Part shown: piece by piece, positions 1-9,346 of the stretch
Layout of the letters: every line of letters begins with the position of its first letter
Numbering within the stretch: position 1 is the first letter of the stretch
Origin: an uncultured Lachnospiraceae bacterium
GTDB lineage: Bacteria; Bacillota; Clostridia; Lachnospirales; Lachnospiraceae
Direction: 5' to 3'
Length of the DNA: 64,000 bases
Assembly (NCBI GenBank): GCA_910578085.1
Contig: CAJTPM010000005.1
Span: 62,001 to 126,000 of the forward strand
The notes under the pieces: generated by a model
What the model was told of the DNA's origin: nothing
Databases searched by the model: none
The model's input: the letters and a program-made list of their open reading frames with translations, nothing else
Made by a program: the position numbers and the translations under genes

Positions 1-258
1 ACTGGTAAGCATAATAAAGGGAATCCGGCTTAGAAATTTTTTCTCACTCAGCCAGCCTAATACCTTAAACCCATCCCTGGCAGGTATTGCGATATTCACC
101 AGCACAGCGGTAATCGATGCCGGCTGCTTTCTCAGTATCTCCACCCCTTCTCTCTCATTCATCACAGCCTGGATTTTATATTTATTCCGGAGAATTTCCT
201 CCAGCCGTCTGCGGCTCAGTTCATCGTCTTCCAGAATCAGGATCGTATCACGCACCAT
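1..258 (-). CDS. Response-regulator receiver domain, phosphoacceptor Asp replaced by Asn (partial)
   Basis: The N-terminal 86 residues of a receiver (CheY-like) domain are visible; the gene runs off the left edge, so any output domain is unseen. The ATG follows a GGAGGG ribosome site. The acidic pocket is present (LEDDE, residues 9-13), as is the beta-4 Thr near residue 85 (IMLTS). At the place where receivers carry the phosphorylated Asp the protein reads AVLVNIAIPARDGF, so residue 55 is Asn. In the family this Asp accepts phosphate from a histidine kinase; without it the domain would be a pseudo-receiver, constitutive or controlled by binding. It sits 25 nt downstream of the FapA remnant and is probably cotranscribed with it. 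Compare the intact receiver at 63505-63870. Receiver identity is confident; the rest of the protein is unknown. Confidence 0.8.
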   Translation of the reverse strand, partial: MVRDTILILEDDELSRRRLEEILRNKYKIQAVMNEREGVEILRKQPASITAVLVNIAIPARDGFKVLGWLSEKKFLSRIPFIMLTS

Positions 259-283
259 CTTCTTGCTCCCTCCGCTTTTATAT

Positions 284-589
284 TTATAACTTAACCATTA
301 CAACGTTCTTTCCTCTTAATTTAAAAATAATTCTTACCATGGATGACGGCAGTACATATCTTATTGCGTTGATCTCAACAATACTTCCCGCATGTGCTAC
401 ACCTCTGACAATCACTGCTTTCATCTCCTGCCCTGTCATATTATCCAGTTTGGAAACTTCAGCCTCCAGATCTGCCAGTTCCTTATCCTTTGCTACGATC
501 GCAGCATTCAGCCTTTTGATCAGTTCCGCCGCCTGCCCCTTATCCGGAGGAAGCGATTGAAGAATGCTGTTCCAACGTTCTTCCAGCAT
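284..589 (-). CDS. C-terminal fragment of the FapA/DUF342 protein, split off by an in-frame TAG
   Basis: This 101-residue frame is exactly in phase with the FapA-like gene upstream, separated only by TAG at 604-602 and four sense codons (Asp, Glu, Leu, His). Its content, a charged helix rich in Glu, Lys and Ala (residues 1-55) followed by a small beta segment with VRGVAHAGSIVEI, matches what normally follows the beta-helix of FapA proteins: a coiled coil and a closing strand-rich tail. It is therefore best read as the end of the same gene rather than an independent protein. Translation could restart at the ATG, which has only a weak AGGA about 10 nt upstream. It may be a dead fragment, a reinitiated C-terminal piece, or the product of stop-codon read-through. 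Confidence 0.6.
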   Translation of the reverse strand: MLEERWNSILQSLPPDKGQAAELIKRLNAAIVAKDKELADLEAEVSKLDNMTGQEMKAVIVRGVAHAGSIVEINAIRYVLPSSMVRIIFKLRGKNVVMVKL

Positions 590-601
590 ATGCAGTTCAT
601 C

Positions 602-2350
602 CTAGATTTTCCCTCTCCTTTTCGCAAAAACATGCTGCTGCTTTTTGTAAAGAATATTCTTCCCTATATCCAGAATTGTTTTTATATTGGACTTATTTCC
701 GAGATTATACGTGTCCACTCCTTTTACCGCACGAGTGATACCGCCAAGCAGCATCCCTTTGCTCCCCGACACGATAACTTTCTCCAACGTGTTTATATTG
801 CTGTTCATAATATAGTTGGCTCTGATATTTCCCTCCGCATTGATATTGGCAGCTTCGAAAAAACTCCCGGAAACTTCTCCCCCTGCTTCTATAAAACAAT
901 CATTTTTAGAACAGCTTCCTTTCTTTATCATGACATTGCCGCCGGCTATAAGTCTGCCAGCCTCTACGTTATGCTCGACAATAATATCTCCGGTTGCCGA
1001 AATATACCCACCCGAGCAAACGCTGCCAATCACATACACAGAGCCGTCTACTTCCAGTTTTCCCGTAACGGCCGTCACATCCTCACGCACTATCACCATA
1101 TTGGAAATTATAATCTGGCCGTTAATATATTCAAATTTCCCGCTTAATTTTGAAACATAGGTAACACCGTCCTGCTCAATCGTAAATCCCTCTCCTTTTA
1201 ACGGCTTCTTTTCCGTTCCGTCATTTCCACGGATCACCTCACCGAAGACGTTCTGACCATCTTTTCCCTTTTCCGCCGGATGATAGACCGCAATTCTCTC
1301 TCCTTTATCCACCATCTCAAAAGCTTCTATATTTACATAGTCCACTCCCCCGTCCGGCAGCGGCGCCGGGATCCTTGGGAGGTCAAGTCTGACAAAAAAT
1401 TCATACCAGCCGTTCTTACCATCTTCTGCAGGCGTTCCCTCCGCAATCAGTACTTTCTCATTCACCCTTCTTTTCTGGATCATTTCAGTAATCGCTTTTC
1501 CCTTTATCCCAATCACGATCCCTCTTTCTCTCAGTGCATCATAAATATCCTCTTCTGTGACATCCTCTCCTGTGATAAACTGAATAAATGCATATACCTT
1601 ATTCCCGTTATCCTCCACAAAAATGCTGAACTCTTTTTTAGAAAAAACCCCTTCACCTCCCCCCGGTTTATCTCCGGCTCTGTAAGTTGTGGTTTTCTCT
1701 TTCAAAAGATGTTCACGCTTTTGTTTCATATCTGATCCGGAAAAAATCAGTTTTGCATAAGGTGCCACATCCAATCCTGCCTCAAGTCCAAGCCGGATCT
1801 CTTTCATCTGCCAGTGGCTGAAAAGGCTGTTTGTATAATATGATACCTTCAGCTTTTTCTCAATTCCTAGACGGATTTCCCTCATCTGCATCCAGTTATA
1901 CTGGGAATCTGCATATACATATACATCCAGATTCTCATAAAGCCCTATCCGGATCTCATGGATCTGCTGCACATACATATCATCAGTCAGCCATGCATCG
2001 ATGAGAAGCCCTTCCTCCAGTGCAAGCCGGATCTCCTCCAGCTCATCATCCACAAACCCCCTCTCCAGATAAGGCTTCAGGTCTATGGAAGAGTAGCTCG
2101 AAAGCCTGATCTGTTTCATTGTCTCGTATGTGTAAGTAGGATCCGCATAAGATGAGACATCCACCTTATCCTTAATCCCCACCCGGATCTGTTCCATCTG
2201 AAGATAGTTAAACTCCGGATTTGAGTACAGCGACACATCCAGACCATCCTCTTTTCCAAGAAGGATCTCCTGATACTGCTCCGCTCTGTATCCTGCATTT
2301 TCCAGCATGGAAAAATCGGAATTTTTTTGCAGTGACTGTTTCATTTGCAT
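602..2350 (-). CDS. FapA (DUF342) family polymer-forming-type protein with N-terminal repeats
   Basis: A 582-residue FapA/DUF342 protein. Residues about 36-215 form seven degenerate repeats of about 26 residues built around a LDVSxYADPxF segment and an MxQIRLGLE segment. After a linker, residues about 240-540 carry the DUF342 core: a helical start (GEDVTEEDIYDAL), then a Gly-rich right-handed beta-helix (DGSVYVIGSV, ISATGDIIVEHNVEAGRLIAGGNV). The family is named for a flagellar assembly role but is widespread in non-motile Clostridia, where its role is unclear. The frame ends at TAG 604-602 although the family's coiled-coil tail continues in phase beyond it. The start has GGATGGG upstream and its own promoter. 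The receiver-like gene lies downstream. Family identity is confident; function is not. Confidence 0.8.
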   Translation of the reverse strand: MQMKQSLQKNSDFSMLENAGYRAEQYQEILLGKEDGLDVSLYSNPEFNYLQMEQIRVGIKDKVDVSSYADPTYTYETMKQIRLSSYSSIDLKPYLERGFVDDELEEIRLALEEGLLIDAWLTDDMYVQQIHEIRIGLYENLDVYVYADSQYNWMQMREIRLGIEKKLKVSYYTNSLFSHWQMKEIRLGLEAGLDVAPYAKLIFSGSDMKQKREHLLKEKTTTYRAGDKPGGGEGVFSKKEFSIFVEDNGNKVYAFIQFITGEDVTEEDIYDALRERGIVIGIKGKAITEMIQKRRVNEKVLIAEGTPAEDGKNGWYEFFVRLDLPRIPAPLPDGGVDYVNIEAFEMVDKGERIAVYHPAEKGKDGQNVFGEVIRGNDGTEKKPLKGEGFTIEQDGVTYVSKLSGKFEYINGQIIISNMVIVREDVTAVTGKLEVDGSVYVIGSVCSGGYISATGDIIVEHNVEAGRLIAGGNVMIKKGSCSKNDCFIEAGGEVSGSFFEAANINAEGNIRANYIMNSNINTLEKVIVSGSKGMLLGGITRAVKGVDTYNLGNKSNIKTILDIGKNILYKKQQHVFAKRRGKI

Positions 2351-2388
2351 TTGAATCCCATCCTTTATGTGAATGTGTAGGTTTCAAT

Positions 2389-2417
2389 ATTATACTATGA
2401 TCAACCCGAAAAGTCCA
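2389..2417 (-). promoter_or_regulatory. Sigma-A promoter for the FapA-like gene
   Basis: Reading the minus strand, TGGACT (2417-2412), a 17-nt spacer and a perfect TATAAT (2394-2389) lie about 40 nt upstream of the ATG at 2350. The -35 differs from TTGACA at two positions. It falls in the short gap after the adhesin stop, so the FapA unit can be expressed independently. Confidence 0.6.
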
Positions 2418-2437
2418 CTGTTTCCCCACTACTTCTT

Positions 2438-5400
2438 TTATTTTCCTGTTTTCTTCTTTTTTCTTCCGGACAGCCATAATATCGCAATTCCCGCCATGGA
2501 AACAGCCGCTGCCCAGGCCAGAATGCCGATCCGTTTCGATGTGTCATCCCCTGTCTGAACGCCCATTTCTCCATGCAGCCCTAACGGCACATCTTCATCT
2601 TCCAGCCTTTCCAATCGATTCTCCTCTTCTGTCTCCGTCACTTTTTTTGTGATCTGTTGAATGAGAGCGGTCTCCTTTTCTCCGCCCGGCGTTTCTACGA
2701 TCTCATACAGCGGATCACCTCCACCCTGGCCGCGATAACCGGAAATTCCCCGCAAGTAAAGTACAGTTCTGGTCTCGTCCCTGTCTTCCAGCGTTTTCCC
2801 TCCGCATTCTGCCATCAGCTTAATCTCATTGACAATAATTTCCCCCGCATCAGGTGACACATACGTCATATAGACAGGAGATTCCACCTTCCCGAAAAGA
2901 CCTCCCACCGTCCCAAAACACAGCCTGAATTTTACAATATGTTCCTGCGCTGTCCGCAGGCTCTCCGGAACCTCAAGATGGTTATTTTTTTCCGTAGACA
3001 AACCGCTTTTCCAGCAGATCCATCTGCCTTCTTTGTTTGTCATATACTCCACATCAAAGAGTAAACTTTCATTATAGGTTCCCGTCCAGAGCTCAGTCAG
3101 ATAAATTCCTTTGGGAAGATGATCTGTCATGGTAAACTGTTCCATACTTTTTACAGACTCATTTTTCAGCTCATCCACCGTGTAGCGATAAACATCCCCA
3201 TACTGCGTCATTTGCAGCGTGGATTTTTCGATATCCACCGCCTCCTTATCATCATACATTATCAGCAGATCCTCCGCCGCTCTCTGCCATGTATCGTTTT
3301 CCAGAATATACACACCTGTCGTACCTGTAAGCGCTTCCTCCTCCTTTTCCTGTACAAGTTTGAATAAAATATCTTCCGCAATCGTATAGGGTTCTGGCGC
3401 AACCTGCTCCGACAGCAGATACACTCTTTCAAGCTGCAATCCGCTGATCAGATGACCATTTTTTATGGTAGTCTCTTTTCCGGCCGCATCCTCTCCATCT
3501 TTTTCTGTTTCCACCGGGTATCCCCAGCTGTCCAGATAAAAACAGTGAAATTCCTCCTCCTTTGATACCCAGGAAGTAACGGATTTTGTGACATAGTTTC
3601 CGGCAGCGTCCTTCTTTGGAATCCCCTCCCTGTCGATCTCGATCTCTCTGATCTCCAAACCGGCTCCCGCAACCTCTCTGCCATCCGCCAGTGCCTGCTT
3701 TGTGACAAGCACCTGCGTTTTTCTGTCTTTCAGAACCGGTTCATGCACCTGTTTTGCCACATCCTGACCGCCTTTTATGCTGTTATAGCTTCCATTTACA
3801 TGGATATCCTCTTTCGCAGTAAGATACCCCGCCGGCGCTTCCAGTTCCCGCACATAATATTTTCCCAAAGGCAGATCTTCTTTAAAAATGCCCTTTCCGC
3901 TTATATCCGTAATACAGGTCTCAACCAGCGTATCTGCCTTGCAGAGTACCACTGGCGCATCTCTGACGATCCACTTTCCTGTTTTCACATCCTTTTCGAT
4001 ATTCGTCATAATATCTTCTTTCGCATACAACCCAAAGACTGCCCCGGCAAGTGGTCTCCCGGTTTCCTGATCCTGCTTTTTGATCGCGATCTCCAGTTTC
4101 TGCCGCTCATTCTTATAGTCGGCAGTATGAATATCAAAACTGACGGTCTGCTCTTTTTTTGTGATCTCAAATTCCTTTTCCGTTTTATTCAGGACAAAGC
4201 CGTCCCCGGCCGTTGTCTCCACGATCTTATATTTTCCGATGTAGAGATCTGCCGCATATCCCCAGCCATTTCTGTCCGTAGTGATGGTTGCCGCTACTTC
4301 TCCCTTTTTGTGGATCAGATACTGCTCCTTTTTTACCTGACAGCTGTCAGACAGATCCTTCTGTACTTCCTGTGTATAGATATCCTCCGCGGCAATAATA
4401 TCAAAAACTGCACCCTCCACCGGTGCGTCTTCATACTCAAAAATCAGATCTTTGTATGCGCTCTCTTTCGCCCTTTCAATTTCCCGATAAGGCCCGCTTT
4501 TCAATTTATCAAGCAGGGTTTCTTCATCTTCATGAACTCCTGAAAGCTGCTCGCCGTGTTTCGTGATCTCAACGATTCCTTTCTGTTCCTGATTTTCCTG
4601 CAGCACGGTCACGGTAAGATTTCCGTGTTCATCTGCCAGAGCATATTTATTTTCTCCCATCTGTCCATCCGGATAGACCGACCCGTTATTGATCGTAAAT
4701 CTAAGCTTTGGAAAAGGAGTATCGATGATCTCATATTTGTTTACCCGATGGGTACTGCCATCCTGTACAAACTGTTCCCTTCCATTCACCACATACCCTT
4801 CCGGAGCCCCCATCTCCTCCAGTTCATAGGTACCAACCGGTATCTCCTGGGGTAACATAATATAGCAGTCCTGTATAATATGATCCTTTTTCAAAAACTT
4901 TGTTGTAAACGGATTTGCCGCTGTTCCGCACATTTCCCTGATATTCTGATCATAAAAACTCAGATACCCCTCTGCGTCAAATTTCCAGTTCAATGCAAGC
5001 AGCCCGTCTCTGCTGAGTGGCAGCGTAATACATTTCAAACGATATTTCGCCCCCTCTTTCAAAACCGTTCCTCTGACAAATTCCTCAGCCTCTATATAAC
5101 TCCCGGGCGTCACTTTGAATTCCTCATCCACTTTCAATATGCGCAGATGGGTTTTTGTGATTCTGTTATTGATGATGCGCTGTTTCTGCAATATTCTTCC
5201 TTCCCGTTCTCCGGTCTTTTTATGATCGCCATAGCGGATCGCTTCTTCCCGGGTATAGACTTTTTCTGTTTTTTTCTTTGTACTGTCCGTATACAACACC
5301 CCTCCATCTTCCACAATGGACACAATAAACGGCTTTGCAGATGTATGATGCTTTGGCGTTGTAGTCTCCGCCACAACATAAATGCCATAAGGCAGTTCGG

Positions 5401-7942
5401 GCGTCTCAATGTATCCATCCTCATCTGTAAACATTTCTCCTACATAATATTCGTTCGGCCCTCCGCCTGCCCGAAGCCATCTCCTGTCTCCCTCTGTCCA
5501 GGTTTCATGAGCGGTTCTTTTATAAACTGCCGCCCGTTTCTCCTCCGTAAAATCATAATCATAAAACGTCATAATATCGTCCGCTGTCCAGACCTCCCCC
5601 ATAGGCCTGATCTGTCCGCTTTTTACCCCCGACAGGCTGCTGATCAGATAGATCGAAAATCCTGCCCCGGTAACAGGCTTTAATTCTGTCTGCCAGCTAT
5701 TGTCAGAAGCTTTTAAAAATCGAAACCCCTGCTTGTTTACATAATCCCCGGAATACACGGTTTTTGATGTGCTGCCATCATCTGCCGTCAGTATATTCTC
5801 CGCCTGGCCTGCCGTCTCATTTCTGCTTTCTATTTTCACCATCTGATCTTTATACGTAAATGAAACAGGATAGACCGCCTCGTCAAACATATAGCCTTCG
5901 GAAGGTCTTATCTCTTTTATGTAGTAACTCCCCAGCTCCAGGTCGCCAAACAGCGTACACCCCGGAGTATCCTGATAGGCGATATCCTTCTCCGGTTCCG
6001 CAATATGCCTGCTTCCGTCCGTATTCAGAATATAACCCTCCCGGTTCCTCTCCGGTGTTTTTCCGATGACCGCCGTGTTTACCAGCTCATCTTTCTCAAA
6101 GATAAGCCCTGTTTTCCTATCCTGATGAAAAATATCTTCCGATGCATAGATTCCATATACTGCTCCGTCTAACGAAGCATCACCCTGGGCCGCTTTTGCC
6201 TCTCTTTCCACATCGCATTTAACCAGTTCCACTGCTCCCAGCGTCCTCTCGTCCGTCAGATCAAATTCAGCCGTCTCTTCTCCTGTTATCGTCTCGCTTT
6301 TTTCATTTGCCTCCCACACATATCCGGTCGGCGCCGTGATCTCCCTGACACTGTATGTGTAGGGCGTAGCTGTAAATTCCCTGATCTTTTGCTCCAACGA
6401 TGCCCAGGCCTCTTCCTCTGTCACCGTCACACCGTCATAATCCACAGAAAACTCCGCCCTTTTCTCCACCGAATATTCCGCATGGCCATCTTCATCCGTT
6501 ATCAGCGTAGTCAGATAACTTCCGTTTTCATACAGTTCCACCTCACAGCCGGAAAGTCCCTCATTCGTCTGCCAGTCCTGCTTGTCTATATCCATCCCGT
6601 AAGTTACCTCCACCACCTGGGAGAGCGTTACAGGTTCCGGCTTTTCCGGTTCTACCGGCTGATCGGGGTCCACGGGTTTCGTCGGTTTGATGACCGTTCT
6701 ATGGAGCTCGCTCTCTGCCTCCCCAAAGGTAATCAACAGTTGAGAATTGTCATTGTCCGAGCGATATTCATAGTAGGAACCATTGTAGTTTCCCGCCTCA
6801 GAATAAAATTTCCAGACATAATTCAACATCCTGTTTAAGGATATCCTTGACGTGATATTGATCATAGCCTGCGCTCTGCTTCTTACGTTTATTTCACTGA
6901 GATTCTGATTCTCGAGAAACAGCCACGCCGCGATCTGACAGGCCACATACTCCGCACCCGAATTATTGGCATTTCTGGCAAAATATCCAAGCGCTCCCAT
7001 TTTTGTTTCATAGGTACCAGGGTCCGCATGATACAGAAAAGGGTTGCGGCAATGTTTTCCGGAACTGATGCACAGAGCGGGAACGCCGCCCAGCATGATC
7101 CTGTATATAATGCCGTGCCCTGTCCCTGAATAGCCCGTAGCCGTCACTCTGACTTTTGCCACCCACTCTTCAATGACTTTTTCCTCTTCCTCTCCGTCTG
7201 TCGGAACAGACGCAGCCTCTTTTCCTCTGCTCTTACGCATGGGTTTTTCTGTTATCAGATCTTCCAGAGAGCCTCCTTCATTCTCGATGGCCCTCAGATC
7301 TGCCAACGTCAACCCTGCGAAAACTGTCCCTGCAAAAAATTCATCCGCATCTACACCGCTCTCCAAAATCTGAATGCATTCCGACAGATCCTGTTCGTCG
7401 TAAACATCCTCAGACAATTCCATGATAAGACCCGTCAGAAACTCTGCATACTCCCGTTCGTAATCATACAGATTATTCCACCATTCCTCATCGTATTTCA
7501 AAAGATCCTCAAACCCATTGGGGCAGTAGAGTTCCAGCCATTTTGCAACACTGTCCTGGTCTTCCTCCACAAGATGATACTGTTTATCCGACGGGACATT
7601 GCCGGACACTGTCTGCAGGTGATTGCCTTTCCCCCTGTCCTCTGCAGACGCCTCTTCCATTCTCTTCTCTGTGCCCTCTTTTCTCACTTTCTCCGCGTTT
7701 TTTTCTCCGTTCTCCTCCACCTTCTCTGTGCTCTTTTCTCCCTTCGGATCTTCTGTAAAGGTCTTTCCGTCTCTTTTTTCCGCATGGTTGCCCGATACTG
7801 TCTCACCATTATTTCCCGGCATTATCTCAATGCCTTTCCCTGCCGGTCTCTTCATCGCAGAGACCTCCGTTGCCATACTTCCACACAACAGTGTCACACA
7901 TAACAGCAGACTCCCCGCCAGCTTTCTCCATTCTTTTTTCAT
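2438..7942 (-). CDS. Giant sortase-anchored adhesin: thioester domain plus about seven Cna-B/SpaA domains
   Basis: An 1834-residue surface protein. A signal peptide (residues 1-29, cut after EVSA) is followed by a charged Lys/Glu linker (30-130), a helical segment (130-235) and a thioester-type adhesion domain (about 265-410). There, Cys291 (VPALCISSGK) and Gln336 (ACQIAAWLF) match the Cys and the Q-x-x-x-W motif that form the internal thioester in streptococcal adhesins. About seven SpaA/Cna-B domains follow, each ending in a signature such as EITAPTGY, EMGAPEGY or ELEAPAGY; these usually carry isopeptide bonds. Near the end are a fibre-like beta domain, the sorting motif VQTGD, a hydrophobic helix (ILAWAAAVSMAGIAILWL) and RKKKK. 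The motif is not canonical LPxTG, and no sortase gene is in the window. Likely role: covalent attachment to host or bacterial surfaces. Cotranscribed with the gene 3 nt upstream. Confidence 0.88.
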   Translation of the reverse strand: MKKEWRKLAGSLLLCVTLLCGSMATEVSAMKRPAGKGIEIMPGNNGETVSGNHAEKRDGKTFTEDPKGEKSTEKVEENGEKNAEKVRKEGTEKRMEEASAEDRGKGNHLQTVSGNVPSDKQYHLVEEDQDSVAKWLELYCPNGFEDLLKYDEEWWNNLYDYEREYAEFLTGLIMELSEDVYDEQDLSECIQILESGVDADEFFAGTVFAGLTLADLRAIENEGGSLEDLITEKPMRKSRGKEAASVPTDGEEEEKVIEEWVAKVRVTATGYSGTGHGIIYRIMLGGVPALCISSGKHCRNPFLYHADPGTYETKMGALGYFARNANNSGAEYVACQIAAWLFLENQNLSEINVRSRAQAMINITSRISLNRMLNYVWKFYSEAGNYNGSYYEYRSDNDNSQLLITFGEAESELHRTVIKPTKPVDPDQPVEPEKPEPVTLSQVVEVTYGMDIDKQDWQTNEGLSGCEVELYENGSYLTTLITDEDGHAEYSVEKRAEFSVDYDGVTVTEEEAWASLEQKIREFTATPYTYSVREITAPTGYVWEANEKSETITGEETAEFDLTDERTLGAVELVKCDVEREAKAAQGDASLDGAVYGIYASEDIFHQDRKTGLIFEKDELVNTAVIGKTPERNREGYILNTDGSRHIAEPEKDIAYQDTPGCTLFGDLELGSYYIKEIRPSEGYMFDEAVYPVSFTYKDQMVKIESRNETAGQAENILTADDGSTSKTVYSGDYVNKQGFRFLKASDNSWQTELKPVTGAGFSIYLISSLSGVKSGQIRPMGEVWTADDIMTFYDYDFTEEKRAAVYKRTAHETWTEGDRRWLRAGGGPNEYYVGEMFTDEDGYIETPELPYGIYVVAETTTPKHHTSAKPFIVSIVEDGGVLYTDSTKKKTEKVYTREEAIRYGDHKKTGEREGRILQKQRIINNRITKTHLRILKVDEEFKVTPGSYIEAEEFVRGTVLKEGAKYRLKCITLPLSRDGLLALNWKFDAEGYLSFYDQNIREMCGTAANPFTTKFLKKDHIIQDCYIMLPQEIPVGTYELEEMGAPEGYVVNGREQFVQDGSTHRVNKYEIIDTPFPKLRFTINNGSVYPDGQMGENKYALADEHGNLTVTVLQENQEQKGIVEITKHGEQLSGVHEDEETLLDKLKSGPYREIERAKESAYKDLIFEYEDAPVEGAVFDIIAAEDIYTQEVQKDLSDSCQVKKEQYLIHKKGEVAATITTDRNGWGYAADLYIGKYKIVETTAGDGFVLNKTEKEFEITKKEQTVSFDIHTADYKNERQKLEIAIKKQDQETGRPLAGAVFGLYAKEDIMTNIEKDVKTGKWIVRDAPVVLCKADTLVETCITDISGKGIFKEDLPLGKYYVRELEAPAGYLTAKEDIHVNGSYNSIKGGQDVAKQVHEPVLKDRKTQVLVTKQALADGREVAGAGLEIREIEIDREGIPKKDAAGNYVTKSVTSWVSKEEEFHCFYLDSWGYPVETEKDGEDAAGKETTIKNGHLISGLQLERVYLLSEQVAPEPYTIAEDILFKLVQEKEEEALTGTTGVYILENDTWQRAAEDLLIMYDDKEAVDIEKSTLQMTQYGDVYRYTVDELKNESVKSMEQFTMTDHLPKGIYLTELWTGTYNESLLFDVEYMTNKEGRWICWKSGLSTEKNNHLEVPESLRTAQEHIVKFRLCFGTVGGLFGKVESPVYMTYVSPDAGEIIVNEIKLMAECGGKTLEDRDETRTVLYLRGISGYRGQGGGDPLYEIVETPGGEKETALIQQITKKVTETEEENRLERLEDEDVPLGLHGEMGVQTGDDTSKRIGILAWAAAVSMAGIAILWLSGRKKKKTGK

Positions 7943-7945
7943 ATA

Positions 7946-9127
7946 TCAGTCTCCTTCCACTGTAAATTTAACCTCTTTCCCGACCGTCAGCAAAATTCTT
8001 TTTTTATCCGGACAATGTATCTGCAGCATACCTGCCTTTGACTTTTTCCTCGCTTTCCTGGAAAGTTTTATCATAAAGACCGGTATCTCCGCTCTGGCCG
8101 CCAGTCTCCTCGTCAGATACGCCGTGTACATCCCGTCCTCCTTTTTCAGCCTGATCCGCCCGATATACCGATACCTTTTCTTTTCTTTCAAAGCATAGAG
8201 AGGAGCTGTCACAACGCCAAACCACAAAATAAGCGGCAGTAAAATTCCTGCTCCCGCCGTTACTGCAAGTGGCGGAATCACATCCTCTGCTTTTATCCTT
8301 TCTTTTCTCCCGTCTCCGGTGGCCGGTTTTATAAGAAGCTTTTTCACAGCAGGTTCGGGAACAGGTTCCACATCTTCCCGTATCTGATTTGCTTCCCCAT
8401 TTCCTCCACTTACCGTTCCTTCCACTTTATTTGTTTTTCCTTTTGCCGGAACCGAAATAAATTCATACTCTTCCAGTTCGGTCACGGTATTTCCATCTCC
8501 CACCATACCACTGAAATCATACCAGGCAGTCAATTGCCAGGCAGTTGGATAAGATATACCGAATTTTTTTAATCCTCCATACTCACAGTCAGCACTATAA
8601 GAGATCGGTATTCCATGCTCATCCACTTTTACAACTTCATATACTACCTGCAGAAGCTCGCAGTTGATCCCCTCCTGAACCATCGTCTTTTCAATCCTCT
8701 CCAGATCATTGTCCGACAGATCCTCCACCTTTCTGGAAAATTTGACGACATCCGCTCCTTCCGTGCTACCTCTCTCAGTTTCATCCACCACAATCGAAGA
8801 CTCATCCAACATATATATTGCATCCTCTTCCACAATGTACCTTGGAATCTGTGCCGTCTCTTTCGAGTCAAGGGGAATGGTTTTCATCACTCTCCTTTTT
8901 ATCCCGTTCTCTTCTTCCGGTTTCTCCAGGATCGTACCTCCTTCCCCCATCCCTTCTCCAAAGATAGACTTTCCCTCCGATTTTACTGCCCCTTCTGTCT
9001 CTTCCCTCAACACCCGGACATCTTCTTTTGCATACGTTTTAAGACCGTCCGATCGGAAAAAACCAGAGTACATGAGTGTCATAATCATGACAGCAGCTCC
9101 ACTCGCCAATACAAGTTCCTTTTTCAT
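7946..9127 (-). CDS. Membrane protein partnered with the adhesin, function unknown
   Basis: A 393-residue protein that I cannot assign to a named family. The start at MKKELVLASG is chosen because AAAGGAAGAG precedes it; an in-frame ATG 16 codons earlier lacks a ribosome site. A signal-anchor helix (residues about 7-22) leads into an extracytoplasmic region of about 270 residues rich in Glu, Lys and Val. A second hydrophobic segment follows (about 295-320, PPLAVTAGAGILLPLILWFG), then a basic, strand-rich tail of about 70 residues (YRYIGRIRLKKEDGMYTAYL). With the first helix as anchor, the tail would be cytoplasmic. Its stop lies 3 nt before the adhesin start, so the two are surely coexpressed. 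It could be an assembly or display partner of the adhesin; that is inference from context only. Confidence 0.6.
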   Translation of the reverse strand: MKKELVLASGAAVMIMTLMYSGFFRSDGLKTYAKEDVRVLREETEGAVKSEGKSIFGEGMGEGGTILEKPEEENGIKRRVMKTIPLDSKETAQIPRYIVEEDAIYMLDESSIVVDETERGSTEGADVVKFSRKVEDLSDNDLERIEKTMVQEGINCELLQVVYEVVKVDEHGIPISYSADCEYGGLKKFGISYPTAWQLTAWYDFSGMVGDGNTVTELEEYEFISVPAKGKTNKVEGTVSGGNGEANQIREDVEPVPEPAVKKLLIKPATGDGRKERIKAEDVIPPLAVTAGAGILLPLILWFGVVTAPLYALKEKKRYRYIGRIRLKKEDGMYTAYLTRRLAARAEIPVFMIKLSRKARKKSKAGMLQIHCPDKKRILLTVGKEVKFTVEGD

Positions 9128-9329
9128 GTTTACTCTTCCTTTCTTCCTGCACGCAAACAAAAAGCCCATTTGCACTGCAGGTTTTCCCTTTCAACCCCGG
9201 ACAAATAAACGAAAAAAGATTTTTCTCAAAATTCACTGAAAATCATTAATTTGATATTACAGATAAACTATTACAGATATTAAAGATAATAAGAATAACA
9301 AAAATATTAAAAATTTGATAAAAGATCCA

Positions 9330-9346
9330 CGACATATTAAATGTCG
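9330..9346. promoter_or_regulatory. Palindromic operator candidate upstream of the adhesin operon
   Basis: CGACAT (9330-9335) and ATGTCG (9341-9346) form a perfect 6-bp inverted repeat around a 5-nt centre. It lies about 200 nt upstream of the adhesin-unit start and next to a TATACT element. No U-tract follows on the minus strand, so it is more like a protein-binding site than a terminator. Confidence 0.35.

Noticed and set aside
117..1160. Plus-strand open frames opposite the receiver and FapA genes
   Set aside because: Antisense shadows of well-supported genes, with no family signature or ribosome site.
2438..7942. Adhesin as a pilus backbone subunit
   Set aside because: The thioester tip domain, unusual length and lack of a neighbouring sortase or other pilins fit a single adhesin better.
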